DNA of 64,000 bases from Tillandsia leiboldiana. Taxonomy: Eukaryota; Streptophyta; Magnoliopsida; Poales; Bromeliaceae. The position numbers and the translations under genes were made by a program. The DNA lies in NCBI GenBank assembly GCA_029204045.2, contig CM055061.1:44664977-44728976 (forward strand). Direction: 5' to 3'. The notes below the pieces were generated by a model. That model saw only the letters and a list, made by a program, of their open reading frames with translations, was not told the origin of the DNA and searched no databases. Of this stretch, positions 1 through 9,965 are shown piece by piece. How positions within the stretch are numbered: position 1 is the stretch's first letter; every line of letters starts with the position of its first letter.

Positions 1-119
1 TCATTGATACACGAATGTGAGGGTCCTTTTATGGTATCCAGGACCTTATGATGGAATTATACTCCGGCAGTTGGTGGATGATGCGAGCACCCACTTGGAG
101 TTAGACAGCCGAGGACTTC

Positions 120-480
120 GCCTAGATGGCGTTTTGGACACGGTGGTGGCATTATGAGTTGTTAGCGAGGCCCAATGGAATGACGAATGCCCTGTGGACT
201 TCAAGATCTGAGGGATTGTATGTCCCAATTGTACTTGGGCGAACTGGGAGTGGTGTTTTCCGAGGATATTTTGATTTACTCCCAGAGTGACTTGGAGCAC
301 GAGGAGCACTTTGTGGATGTGCTACCATGCCCGTGTGGATGAAGTGGTATGCCAAGTTATTGAGATACAAGTTGTAGCTGCAGAAGCATACCTTCTTGGG
401 TCGCTTTGTTCGAGCCGTAGGGACGGCGGTGGAACCCGACCAAGTGGATGTTATTCAAGTTGACTGAGATCGACTTTCAT
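120..480 (+). pseudogene. Ty3/gypsy reverse transcriptase remnant
   Basis: This fragment once encoded the palm and thumb of a gypsy reverse transcriptase, which copies element RNA into cDNA in virus-like particles. Around 250-330 one frame reads VVFSEDILIYSQSDLEHEEH, which fits the gypsy pattern VVFIDDILIYS...EHEEHL, although the catalytic Asp pair is altered (SED for DDI). Downstream, at about 340-440, comes a match to the LYAK...FLG block. Upstream, near 130-200, are degenerate traces of the FRTRYGHYE and MPFG-TNAP blocks. Several frameshifts and stops make it non-functional. The same decayed block is present in element C at about 52330-52800 on the minus strand. Confidence 0.65.
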
Positions 481-1553
481 TCTTGAGGTGAGAAGCTTCT
501 AGACTTGGCGGTGCCGAGAGAGCATGGCCAATGGATAATGTGTCTGATATTAGCGCCAATGCTAGTGTTTCCTGTGTTGGGAGATGGAATTGTGTGATTT
601 AGTGATGCCTCCCATTGTGGCGGTGAAGTTACCGTGGGTGGATCTTCGGTCCACACTTTATTAGTCCAACCCTATGAGTGTTGTGGCAGGATGAACCCCT
701 ATTTTGCAGGCAGCTTAGATTCCACGGTTGAGCCTTCAGTACGTCCTTTATTCCCAGCTTGGATTGTTATACCTGGGCGTAGGCCATGCCTGCTTGGCTA
801 TCAGTTTTGATTACTCAGCATCTTGAGTGGGATTTTCGCGGATTGTTGTTGCTGATTTGGGATTTTTGACCGCGAGTTTGAGCCTCCGCATTTTGATCGC
901 CTTTCGAGCCAGTTTTCCCTCCCGTTCACTGACGGTTTGGTCCCCGTCAGGGCATCCTTTCGACCCGTGGATCTGTTGGAGTTATGTTGGCTTGTTGAGT
1001 GTCCAACCGTGGCTTGAGATTGTGTCTCTTGAGGATCCCTTTTGAGGGTAGCTCGTGGTTGAGTAGGCCACTCGGGTGATTTTGGATCGGAAGTAACCGA
1101 GTGAAGACCCCAGCTTATTGGATCTTTTTCCTCATGGGAGGAATCTGTGGGTATACTTCGGGTGGTCCTGGTTGAGTAGACACCAGGAGGTGGTTTAGTG
1201 CGTGTTGCGCGGATGGTTATTCTGTTTTTCCCCCCGGCTCTTGATGGGGCCTCTGTGTTGTTTCACGTCTCAGCTCAGGAGTGTTTTGCTTTTGGATCCC
1301 TCGCCCGTGATTGACTTGCCCCTTCCGAGATCTGTGATTGTTGGAGTACGAGGGACGCCCGTTGCGATTTCTGGCTCGAGAGATGAGAAAATCGCATGTC
1401 GGGCCATGCCGTACTTGTTGTTGTTGTTGCTGGGGAGTAATCACGGGGAGTGAGTGATGTTTCGGGAGCTGGAGGCGTTATTGATGAATACCTACCCGTG
1501 GTATGTGGGACCCTTGGGGGATTTGAGCTAGTTTCGAGGACGAAACTTTTCTT

Positions 1554-1565
1554 AGTGGGGGAGGA
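1554..1565 (+). other. Polypurine tract of the gypsy element
   Basis: AGTGGGGGAGGA lies directly before the LTR start TGTGAGGACC at 1566. The equivalent position in element C (complement of 51498-51509) has the same purine run next to TGTGGTGACC. Plus-strand cDNA synthesis would be primed here. Confidence 0.8.
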
Positions 1566-1692
1566 TGTGAGGACCTGGATCCCCACGACGAGATTACTGG
1601 ATCATCTACAGCTCCCGGAGGCCTATGTGGCGTGTTGGTGGGATTTGTGCCCCATTTGGACATTAGTGTGGGGCTCAGTGTGTTATATGGAT

Positions 1693-2302
1693 CACGTGGG
1701 TGATTGGCGGACTCCGTCGGAGTTCCAGAAGTGGTTTCGCGCGCCAAGGATATTTAAATTGGACTCAGTGCGAAGTTTGGACCAAGGATTACCTTTCCGG
1801 ATGCCTTCGGCAAATTTTGGAGTTGGAATTTGGCGAAATGGACATCAAATTCGGATTCAGCGCGCGAAAACGGTTAAAACGGACTACCCACTTGTTATTT
1901 TTGAGCACCGGACACTGTTCACGCCGGAACAGTGTTTCCGGCACCGGCGGCGGCGGCGCGCGGCGGCCGGCAGCGGCGGAGCGCGGCGGAGCGGGCTCTG
2001 GCGGGTGCGCGGTCCACCGCGGTGGCGTGCACCGGTCGCGGGCCAGGTGGCGGTTCCCGGTTGGGCCGGCGCAGCGGGCGCGGTCCACGGGAAGGGCGGG
2101 TGTACGGTGGACCGGTGGGGGGACACGTGGCGCATACCGGTTGGCCGGTCCACGTGCACCCGGTCCACGGTGCACCTGCGGGCGCCTCGGGAAGCGTGCG
2201 CATCAGAGGCGCAGGCGGCGGGCGCAGAGCGCACGTGGGCGCGTTGACGGGGTGTTCCCGCGCTTGGGGCGGCCACGTGTCGGCGTCTGGGGGCGCCACG
2301 TG
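1693..2302 (+). promoter_or_regulatory. Cluster of six CACGTG (G-box/ABRE-like) sites in the gypsy LTR
   Basis: CACGTG hexamers occur at 1693, 2124, 2151, 2232, 2274 and 2297, several in the extended context CCACGTGTC or ACACGTGGC. That is the ACGT-core class bound by plant bZIP and bHLH factors. They lie in a GC-rich stretch upstream of a TATA box at 2487. Element C's LTRs have a comparable cluster. Function is inferred from the motifs only. Confidence 0.55.
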
Positions 2303-2486
2303 TCGCGCGGGGAGCGGCTGGTGTTGCTGTCGCCTGTTTGGAGGGCGACGTGGAGGCCCAGGACGGATTCGGGCGGCTACAGTGTTTGCGCGCGGGGATT
2401 TCGGGCTGCTACAGTGCGCGCCCGAAAATCCCCTGCGCCCGGAAATGGGGACAAATCCGGTATTTCTTCAATTGTTTCCTGCAGCC

Positions 2487-2494
2487 TATAAAAG
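2487..2494 (+). promoter_or_regulatory. TATA box of the gypsy LTR promoter
   Basis: TATAAAAG sits about 185 bp after the last G-box and is followed by a pyrimidine-rich stretch (CTCCCTTTCTTCCCC), typical of a plant core promoter. Transcription would start near 2520. The divergent C LTRs have no equally clear TATA at the aligned place. Confidence 0.55.
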
Positions 2495-5400
2495 TGATCT
2501 GAGCTCCCTTTCTTCCCCTTTTTTCGCCATTTCCGAGCCTCATCTCGCCTGGGTGCCTTCAGCAAAGATGATCCCCGAGTTTGGATGCATCTTTCTGCAA
2601 AGTTTTGGGATTTTTGGTGGCACGCTTATCGAGGTTTCTATTTTTACGGCGCGGCGCGACGCTCGTTCGTTTGTGGTCTTCTTCGTCGCGTTTTGGTGCG
2701 AGGACTCCCCCGGCCTACCCCGAGCACCTTTTTCAGTGATTCTTGCGCCGTTGGCTTCACGACAGGTAGGGCTATGTTTCCCATGTTTACTGGTTTTTCC
2801 CATTCCGAGTTTTTCATGGGTCTTTCGGATCATCTTCTAACCCCTTTTTCTGGGCGGAGTTCTGGGACAGCGGCGCGGTGTTTTGGTGATATCTTCGCGC
2901 ACAGGCATCGGATTGGGGCGATTCAAGAGGCGATTTGCATCTACACATCACGAGGAATATGTCCAAATTTTATTGGAATTTTCTGAATATTTCTCGAAGG
3001 TGAAGATTATCTGTGAACAGTAATTGTTGCTACAGTTTTTGAGTGTAGTTTGATTCGGGGTGGTTCCCTTGTCGGAATTGTTTCTCAGTGTAGGAAGCTC
3101 GGAATTGGACGTGCAGGTACTCGTTTCGAAGGTATCGACGCGAGGATTACTGTGGTATTTTTATTGGATTTTTCTGGGCACTTGCAGCAGGTGAAATATG
3201 CGCGGCTTTGGGACTGATTTTCAGATTGTGTATGTTTGGTTGATTTTGGAATAAAAGTGTAATGTTAAGCCTTATTGTTGTACTCAGGGGTGTTTTCAGC
3301 TGTTTGGAGCCAAGGCTTGCGCGACTTGTACCGAGGGTGTTTTGTTGGCAGATTTTGGACCGCGGGCGTCTACCCACTTCACCGACTTCAGGTTTGCCTT
3401 GGGTTAAGCGCTTCAGGTGGGTGAGCTTATTATCAGTAATTGTTTAAGGCAATGTTTATGTTGTGGCAAGTATAAGTCCACTTGTGGGGATGTCACCCCT
3501 CTATGACTGATGCATGCATGTGTAGGGTACATAGTTTATATTGTTAAGTAGGTAAGCTTGTTATTGATATTGGTATAAATGATTGCAAGAATAGTATGTA
3601 TGAGGTATACTGAGGACTTGCATGACTTGGACATCTGTGTGATGACTAGTGTAAGCTTACCTAGGATAATGTTACCCTATGAAATTATATAACATGCCAT
3701 GTTAGCACATAGCCTTTCTTGTGGTTGGATTATGATTTGGGACAGGATTTCGTAGCTATGTGCGGATTTGTACTCTGAGGAGTTATTATGATCATTCTAT
3801 TAATGAACCCTGAGTTGTGGACAGATCTAGTTTTGGGATTCCGGCATGTTGCTTATTCCTAAGGAACTATTATTATGCTTTAGCCCCCTTTTATTTCCTT
3901 GAGGACAATTGCATGCTTGTATGGTCATGTAGTTAGGCCATCTTTTACTGCTGCACTACTTATTGGAACTTGACTTAGGAGAAACCATGCTTTTCTTTTC
4001 TCCTTCTTGTTAGTCAGGTGGTCAGTGTTGCTCGGGTTCGAGCAGGGGGTCTGGGTAGTGTATAGTCGGGACATCGTGTCTGGGCAGGTTGGTTTAGTTG
4101 TGGGGCTTTGCGGCAACCGCGGATATTGGGCGGTTGACCGGGTGTTTCTCTATGCACCTGATTGGGTATCAGTTTCTTTAGTGGATGGAGTTTCCCACTT
4201 ATCGTTTAGTGCATCCGATTGAGGTCGGGTCTTTCCTTAGTGGTTGAGCTTTCCCACTTTGATCAGAGTCGTGATCCAGTCCTGCTACATTGAGACACTT
4301 GACAGAGATACTTGTTACTGAGATGTACTTTACTCGTGTGGGTCGCTCCCCTCGAGTGCCACTCCGGAGGTAGGCTTGACCGAGCCGTGTGCCGGTCTGT
4401 TACTTATATTTTGACCGAGCCGTGTGCTGGTCCGTTACCTATCTTGAGATCGAGCCGTGTGCCGATCAGTTACTGAGTTCGACAGCAGAGCAGGCAGTAC
4501 CGGATGTCATACCGGTTCATTTGATTGGGTTTATTTCGGTCAGATACTTTTATTGTTACACTCGTGCCTGGGGGCCGAGTGCAGACCGGTAGTTGAGTTT
4601 AGATCAGTGCTAGTATTGTTGAGAGCCGTCTGGTTGACGGTGGTCCCGTGTTGTTGCGAGTACTTTGACCGCTGTGTGAGAGGTTGAGCATCTTGATTCT
4701 ATCCATTCTGAGAGAGAGCGTGGATTTTTACCATAGCCTGCATGTTTCTCTCCTCGATAGCGAGCTTGTCCGTTTGGACGCCCTACGTAATTCCTGCCCG
4801 TCAGCGGGAGGTGGTTGTAGGTGGGCGCAGGTTTGACTGGACCAGATGTGGCAGTCAGTTCGATTGGGTCGGTGGTGCACTTCATGTGCTAGGGGTTGCA
4901 TAACACTGTTTGGTTCTCCCCCTTTTAGCCTTTAGTTAGGGGCAGGGTAGCTGTTGAGAGTTTCCAGCTTACTCATTTCAGTCTTATGACTTGGGTTAGT
5001 TTTTGTCTCTTGAGGACTTGGTGGGCAGACCGTCGGGTCTGGCGGTGGTACCCACTGAGAACTCCCTTTTTGGAGTAGTTCTCACACCCTTTGGGGGTTT
5101 CCCCCCCCCTTTTCTCTCCTCTTCTTTGTTTTGCAGAGTCTTAGCAGGTGTTGCCGACTCTGCGGTTGTTGATCGTGGCGAGGGAGTCGCAAGCTAGATC
5201 CCTACCCGGCGTTGGAGAGTAGCGGTACCCTTCTGAGGAGATCATCAGTAGATTAGCGGTTTCTTTTCCTCTTTTGAGAGACTTGTAGTGAGGATATTTT
5301 GTATTGAGAGACTGTACACTGTTGTATATATATTGGAGTTACCTCCCGGTTGGGTTTAGAGCTTGTACTCGAGGATTTGTATTATTATTATTTTGGGAGG

Positions 5401-5590
5401 CAGACAGTGTTGTTTATTTCCAGTTGTACAGTGATTGATTTTAGTTACAACAGATTTCTTTTTATAGCTCTGATATCTGTTTAGTTATAGTACTTTTCTT
5501 GCAGGTAGGACGCTTCGCCTATGCAGGTTGGCATAGGTGGCGGATCTGTTTGGCGGGCCCGGGTCGCAGTTTCGACCCCGGGGCGTGACA

Positions 5591-6163
5591 TCGAGTGTTT
5601 CTGAATTGATCGGTAAGTATCGAGAAACCCTAAGTGTCTATTTATAACCCTTGGAAAAAGATAAAAGTCGGTTTAGTAATTTTATCCCGATAGGGCATTG
5701 TGTACCGGTACCAAATAACGTGTTCCGGTACGCAATGGTGCAAACACAGATTTTTCTATTGTGTTCCGGTACGCGAGTCTGTGTTCCGGTACGCAATGCA
5801 ATTTACAGAAAATTCTGTGTCGGGTTTGAGGAACTCAAAGTGTGGTTCCGGTACGCAATGTTAAAACTGATTTTTCCAAGATAAGCTTTATCCAAATCAA
5901 ACCTAGTACCGGAATCCAAACTTAAGAAAGGTTGTAAGTTAAAACCAAGTTCCTAAAACCAAGTCTAAACCGGGTTTCAATCATTTCCAGATTCCAATGA
6001 TTATAAATGAACTTAAATCACCATGGTTTACTTAACCATACCTGAGTGTTATCTTGAGCTCATGTTGAATCTTCAATGAGTCTTCGAAAGCCGATTTGAC
6101 AATTTGTTCCCTTTAAGACTCCGACTCAACTCACGAAATGTGCCAACACAAAATGCCGTAACA
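5591..6163 (-). repeat. Truncated 3' LTR of Sirevirus-like element A1
   Basis: This matches the U3/R portion of the 1280-bp LTR seen complete at 27327-28606 and 48976-50255. The remaining part, starting TGTAGGTTTTT, has been separated by the gypsy insertion ending at 5590. The fragment contains the LTR TATA box (complement of TATTTATA near 5638-5645), copies of the GTTCCGGTACGCAATG motif, and the terminal GCCGTAACA (TGTTACGGC on the element's strand). Confidence 0.85.
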
Positions 6164-6648
6164 ATCTCCCCCTTTGGCAATTTCGTGACAAAACCCAAAA
6201 ATACATAAAGTCGCTCAAGTCACTCATCTTAAACCAAAAAGACGAAACTCAATGTTATCACCAAAACATTGATTTTCTTTGTGTGAAAGATACAATAAAT
6301 ACAAAATACATTTGAACCAAACAGTCCTAGAACATACTCTATGACTTAGGACTTGGAGTCTTAAAGTGATGTAATTCCTGCAAAACAAAACTCCAAACAA
6401 AATCAAACATTAGCCGTTAGAAATTAAAATCCTACATTTAATTCGTCTTCCTTTTGGTTCTTTTGTTTTTCCGGCTCTTTCAATCTGTTCTTTATCTCCC
6501 CCTATCTTGAGCATCCATGAGCATCCATGTTCTCCCCCTGTCTTGAGCATCTATGTTCTCCCCCTTTGTGATGCAATCATTATTTTCTGTCTCCCTCTTT
6601 TTATGATATGTCCATCATTTCCATCATTTTCGTTCTCCCCCTTTTTGT
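6164..6648 (-). other. Polypurine tract and repeated PPT-like motifs of A1
   Basis: The complement of ATCTCCCCCTTTGG abuts the LTR end at 6163, giving the primary polypurine tract AAAGGGGGAGAT. Further TCTCCCCCT blocks occur near 6495, 6531, 6557 and 6634. Multiple AAAGGGGGAGA-like tracts ahead of the 3' LTR are a reported hallmark of Sireviruses. Confidence 0.75.
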
Positions 6649-6730
6649 CACAAATTGTCAAACAGTTAATATAAACAAAAGGTAAAAATACTAGGAGGAT
6701 AAGTTTTTAGTTACAGGACGATTAGAGTTC

Positions 6731-9700
6731 TTGTTCATCACAAAGTGAGAAGAAAATGAAAACCAAAAACAAGAAGGAAAAGAAGTCACTCATCCTCATT
6801 TGAATCATCATTATCATCATGCGATGTTGGTCCATGCGATGTACTCGGTGCAGTTGCTCCAGTGACCACATCATCCTGTTTGCACCCAAGGATATCGAAG
6901 ATTTTCTTTAAACCATCCTCAAGTTTCTTGAAGCCTTGCTCCATCCTTTGCTCCATCTTTTGCTTTAATGAACGAACATCCCGATGCAAGGTTTGAAGAG
7001 TTATGACCTCATCTGGTTCAGGAGATTCTTGACGAGGTGGTGCACTTACTGTCGCTTCACTTACATAACCTTTTGTATGCCCAAATGTCTTCAAAGTGCT
7101 AATTGACTTGACTAAAGTGATTCCATCAATTGCCCCCAAGCCATAATCATATTTGGCACAAGAAATGTCCACTCCGTGATCTTCCAGAATACTAGTAATC
7201 AAGATTGGATACGGTAGAAGGTCACGTTGCCTTGATCCTTCAATGACATGTACCATTTGCTGCCAAATGAGAAATGGAATGTTGGTGTTAATTCCATTTG
7301 CACTTTCCGGGTGACCGAGGAAAAAGAGAAGTAACAATCGATCCCATCGAATCCTTTTGGTCCCGAGTGTGGGCAATAGGTTGTAGCATACAATTAAGGA
7401 CAAAATATGATACTCTGGTTTTAGGTCCTTTGATTCAACATATGATCTGTTCGTGTGCGTCCCTGTCTTGCAAATAGAGTCCACAACCATATCCCAATGG
7501 GTATCATGTTGGAAATTACCATCAGTGTAATAAAGACCAGTAGTGTCAACAGCTAATCCAAGGTTTGCACCAATTTACTGCTGGAGTAATGTCAAACTTG
7601 ACGTCTCTAACTGTTGTTTCAAAGACGAAGGCTCCGGTGTCATGGTCTTTTTGAAGTATGTTACCTCGCATGTAGAAATCCCTGATGATCTCCACACAAA
7701 AACCCATCTTAGGTTGAACTCTACCAAGTGGTCGAATATAACTTCGTTCCAAAAGCCTTGCAAAGTCTGGCACCTCACGACATAGCTCGTTAAAGTTCAC
7801 GTGTCGCTCTCCAATGCATGTGCGGTTCGCAAATCTGGCACGGCGTTTTGCACTCACATGCGGTTCACTTTCATCAACATTTGATCTCTGTTGAGAGCGC
7901 TCGCGTATTACCGGTCCACCGGTACTTCTACGCGGAGGAGAATCCGCACCCTTCTTTTTCCTTGGAGCCAAAGGTGCTTTTCCCTTTCCTTGAACTGATT
8001 CCTCTTCATATTATGAGGAATGTTCAGATTCTGAGCTAGTTGAATCCTCGTTGCGTGATCATTTGGTAGCCTTTTTCTTTCCAGAACCGCGACCACGTCC
8101 ACTTCCAGTGGCCATCAAAATCACTAGTGCAAGAAGCCATGAAAATGCCATTTCCTACAAAGAACACAATGCACTATGATTTGATCTTATAGGAAGGTTT
8201 AAACATGTCTAAGAAACATTCTAAACATGTCACAATTGATGATTCATCATTTAAAAATCATTTACATTAAAAGCCCTAATTCTCAATTTCTTTTATGCTA
8301 AGAACATATGAAAATGTTAGATTCAATCAAATAAGCATGAAAACATGAATCTAATTAGATAGAAAGCAACCATATATGTTCTAAACATGAATTAAGGGTA
8401 ATTTATGTAAGAGATTTCAATTAAAATAAGGATCTACTCAAAAATCCCTAAATAAAACATCAAAACCTAAAAACTAGGGTTTTGAAGTTAAAGAAAGCAA
8501 GATTAATGTAGAAACTTACAAATGATAGCAACAAATCACTTGATCTTGAAGAGAAAACCCTTAGAGATGTTTTAGAGAGAGAGAGGGAGGGTTTTGAAGT
8601 GGGAGAGATGAGTTAAAAAACTTGGAGTTTCGGAATATAAAGAATTACAGATCGCGTACCGGTACAAGAAGTCGCGTATCGGTACGTAGTGTAAAAACCA
8701 AAAAACCTTCGTTCGGGATCCGGATTGACAGGCAGTGGGTGATCCGCATCCGCAAAGTAGTTCCGGTACTAAAAATGTAGTACCGGTACGCAAGTGAAAA
8801 ACCAGAAAAATTCACATTCGGGATCCGGATTGGATTTTCTAATCCGGATTGGATTTTCAGGTACTAAAAAGCAGGTACCGGAACAACAGAGCCAAAGAGC
8901 AAAAATTTCTTGAAACAAATCCAAATTTTGAAATCTTTTCAAATACCGATTTGTATACCATCATGAAATCTATTTAAGTTCTTTGAAAAACAATGAATTC
9001 ACATAGATGTCATTCAATCCAATTAATTATAAAAATTAAAAAGATTTACTCCAAAATCATAAAAAATAAAGGTAAAACATTATAAACCGTTTTTCATGTT
9101 ATATTCATCAAACACAAGTCATCAAAAAAAATCTTGAGATCCAAACTCTATCAAGATGTAACGGATTTACAAAGATGACTTACGGAGATTTCCAAGTGAC
9201 ATCAATCTTGAATTCTACCCTTTCAAATTGAGATAAGCACTAAAATACCTAAGGGTGGCTCTTTGAGCATCTTTCAACTATCCCACCTTATACCAACCAG
9301 GAGATTGTTCAAAATAAGAACTTTGAATTTAAATCTCCGAATGCTTCAACTAAACAAAATTTCAAAAATATTTTTCAAGCATCCATAACATGTGGTAGCT
9401 TCACACACAAACCGGACGACCGGGGTGGCAGCTCTTTCCAACATGTGGTGGTAGTTTTCACACTCCTTTCGGATGTAACTCTTTCCACATCTTTTGCAAT
9501 TCATTTATTTACCCTTGTAAGAATGCAATCTCCTACGTGAAAGAATCAAATTCCAAATTTTAGTCTATCGGTTGTCTCACATTTATCACAATGAAATCAC
9601 ACAACCGAGATAGATTAAGCATCTAAAGATCACACATGATTTCTAAAATTTGATGCTTATAATATCAAAAACTCCTATAATGAAGTATCTTCAAGATTAT

Positions 9701-9965
9701 GATTATGGAGTAAAGTTGATAATCCATATAAAATTAATTTGGAGTGAATAAACGTGAAGCCCTTTTTTTTATTCAATGCACTTGTTCATTAAAACCCTTT
9801 TGTTCAAAAACAAAACATAAAAACGAAGAGCATTGAAAACATGTAATGCAGAGATTCAGAAAAATATGGAAGGAAAACCATTCAAAGCATTACATACAGT
9901 CATAAGCTATTTAGAACTTAAGACAAGAAAAGATATCACCTTTCTGAATCCAAAATCGTCGGATT
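6731..9965 (-). repeat. Internal tandem duplication of A1, unit 1
   Basis: This 3235-bp unit runs from TTGTTCATCACAAAG to the CGTCGGATT that belongs near the end of gag. At 9966 the sequence jumps back to TTGTTCATCACAAAG and repeats. It contains an ORF2 copy, its presumed promoter and the conserved non-coding block. Element A3 has a single copy of this region, so the duplication arose within the A1/A2 lineage. The junction shares a few bases (TTTTG/TTG), suggesting a microhomology-mediated event. Confidence 0.9.
6786..8151 (-). pseudogene. ORF2 pseudogene of A1 (unit 1)
   Basis: This is a decayed copy of the 454-residue ORF2 that is open in A3 (43860-45224). The C-terminal part (6786-7490) and a middle part (7546-7971) stay open. 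A one-base insertion in CAATTTACTG (near 7573) shifts the frame, and a TAA in the acidic N-terminal region (CATATTATGAGG, near 8011) stops it. The C-terminal coiled-coil segment and the acidic tail ending SNEDE are preserved. Both lesions are shared with unit 2 and with A2, so they predate the duplication. Confidence 0.85.

Larger units (their letters stand above)
1..1565 (+). mobile_element. Decayed internal region of a Ty3/gypsy element of the C family (3' part)
   Basis: This is the part of a plus-strand gypsy element lying just 5' of its 3' LTR at 1566. It aligns by eye, in reverse complement, with the internal region of element C (51498-52800): similar stretches lie around 1000-1090 and 1410-1556. 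It contains a broken reverse-transcriptase remnant near the left edge. There is no RNase H or integrase between that remnant and the LTR, the same absence as in element C, so the deletion may be a family trait. A short TTG microsatellite sits near 1415-1430. The open frames here are short and match no family I know. The 5' part of the element lies outside the window. Confidence 0.75.
1566..5590 (+). repeat. 3' LTR of a large-LTR Ty3/gypsy element (C family)
   Basis: This 4.0-kb LTR starts TGTGAGGACC after a polypurine tract and ends GGGGCGTGACA at 5590. It is the reverse-complement relative of element C's LTRs: for example, the block around 2745-2770 matches 50321-50345, and the terminal ~250 bp match 39268-39520. 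It is followed immediately by TCGAG and the interior of a Sirevirus-type LTR, so the gypsy element inserted there. The matching left target-site copy would lie outside the window. The GC-rich part (1920-2400) gives long open frames on both strands. These are composition artefacts. Confidence 0.85.

Noticed and set aside
1450..2840. Long overlapping open frames on both strands (up to 302 codons), Arg/Ala/Pro-rich
   Set aside because: They lie in the GC-rich part of a gypsy LTR on several frames and both strands at once, with no domain or conserved start. Stop codons are simply rare at this composition.
7543..8102. Plus-strand and alternate-frame ORFs over ORF2 that recur in every A copy (for example 7543-7785, 7818-8039, 7908-8102)
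   Set aside because: They repeat only because the underlying ORF2 DNA repeats. In intact A3 the minus-strand ORF2 frame spans all of them, so they are shadows.
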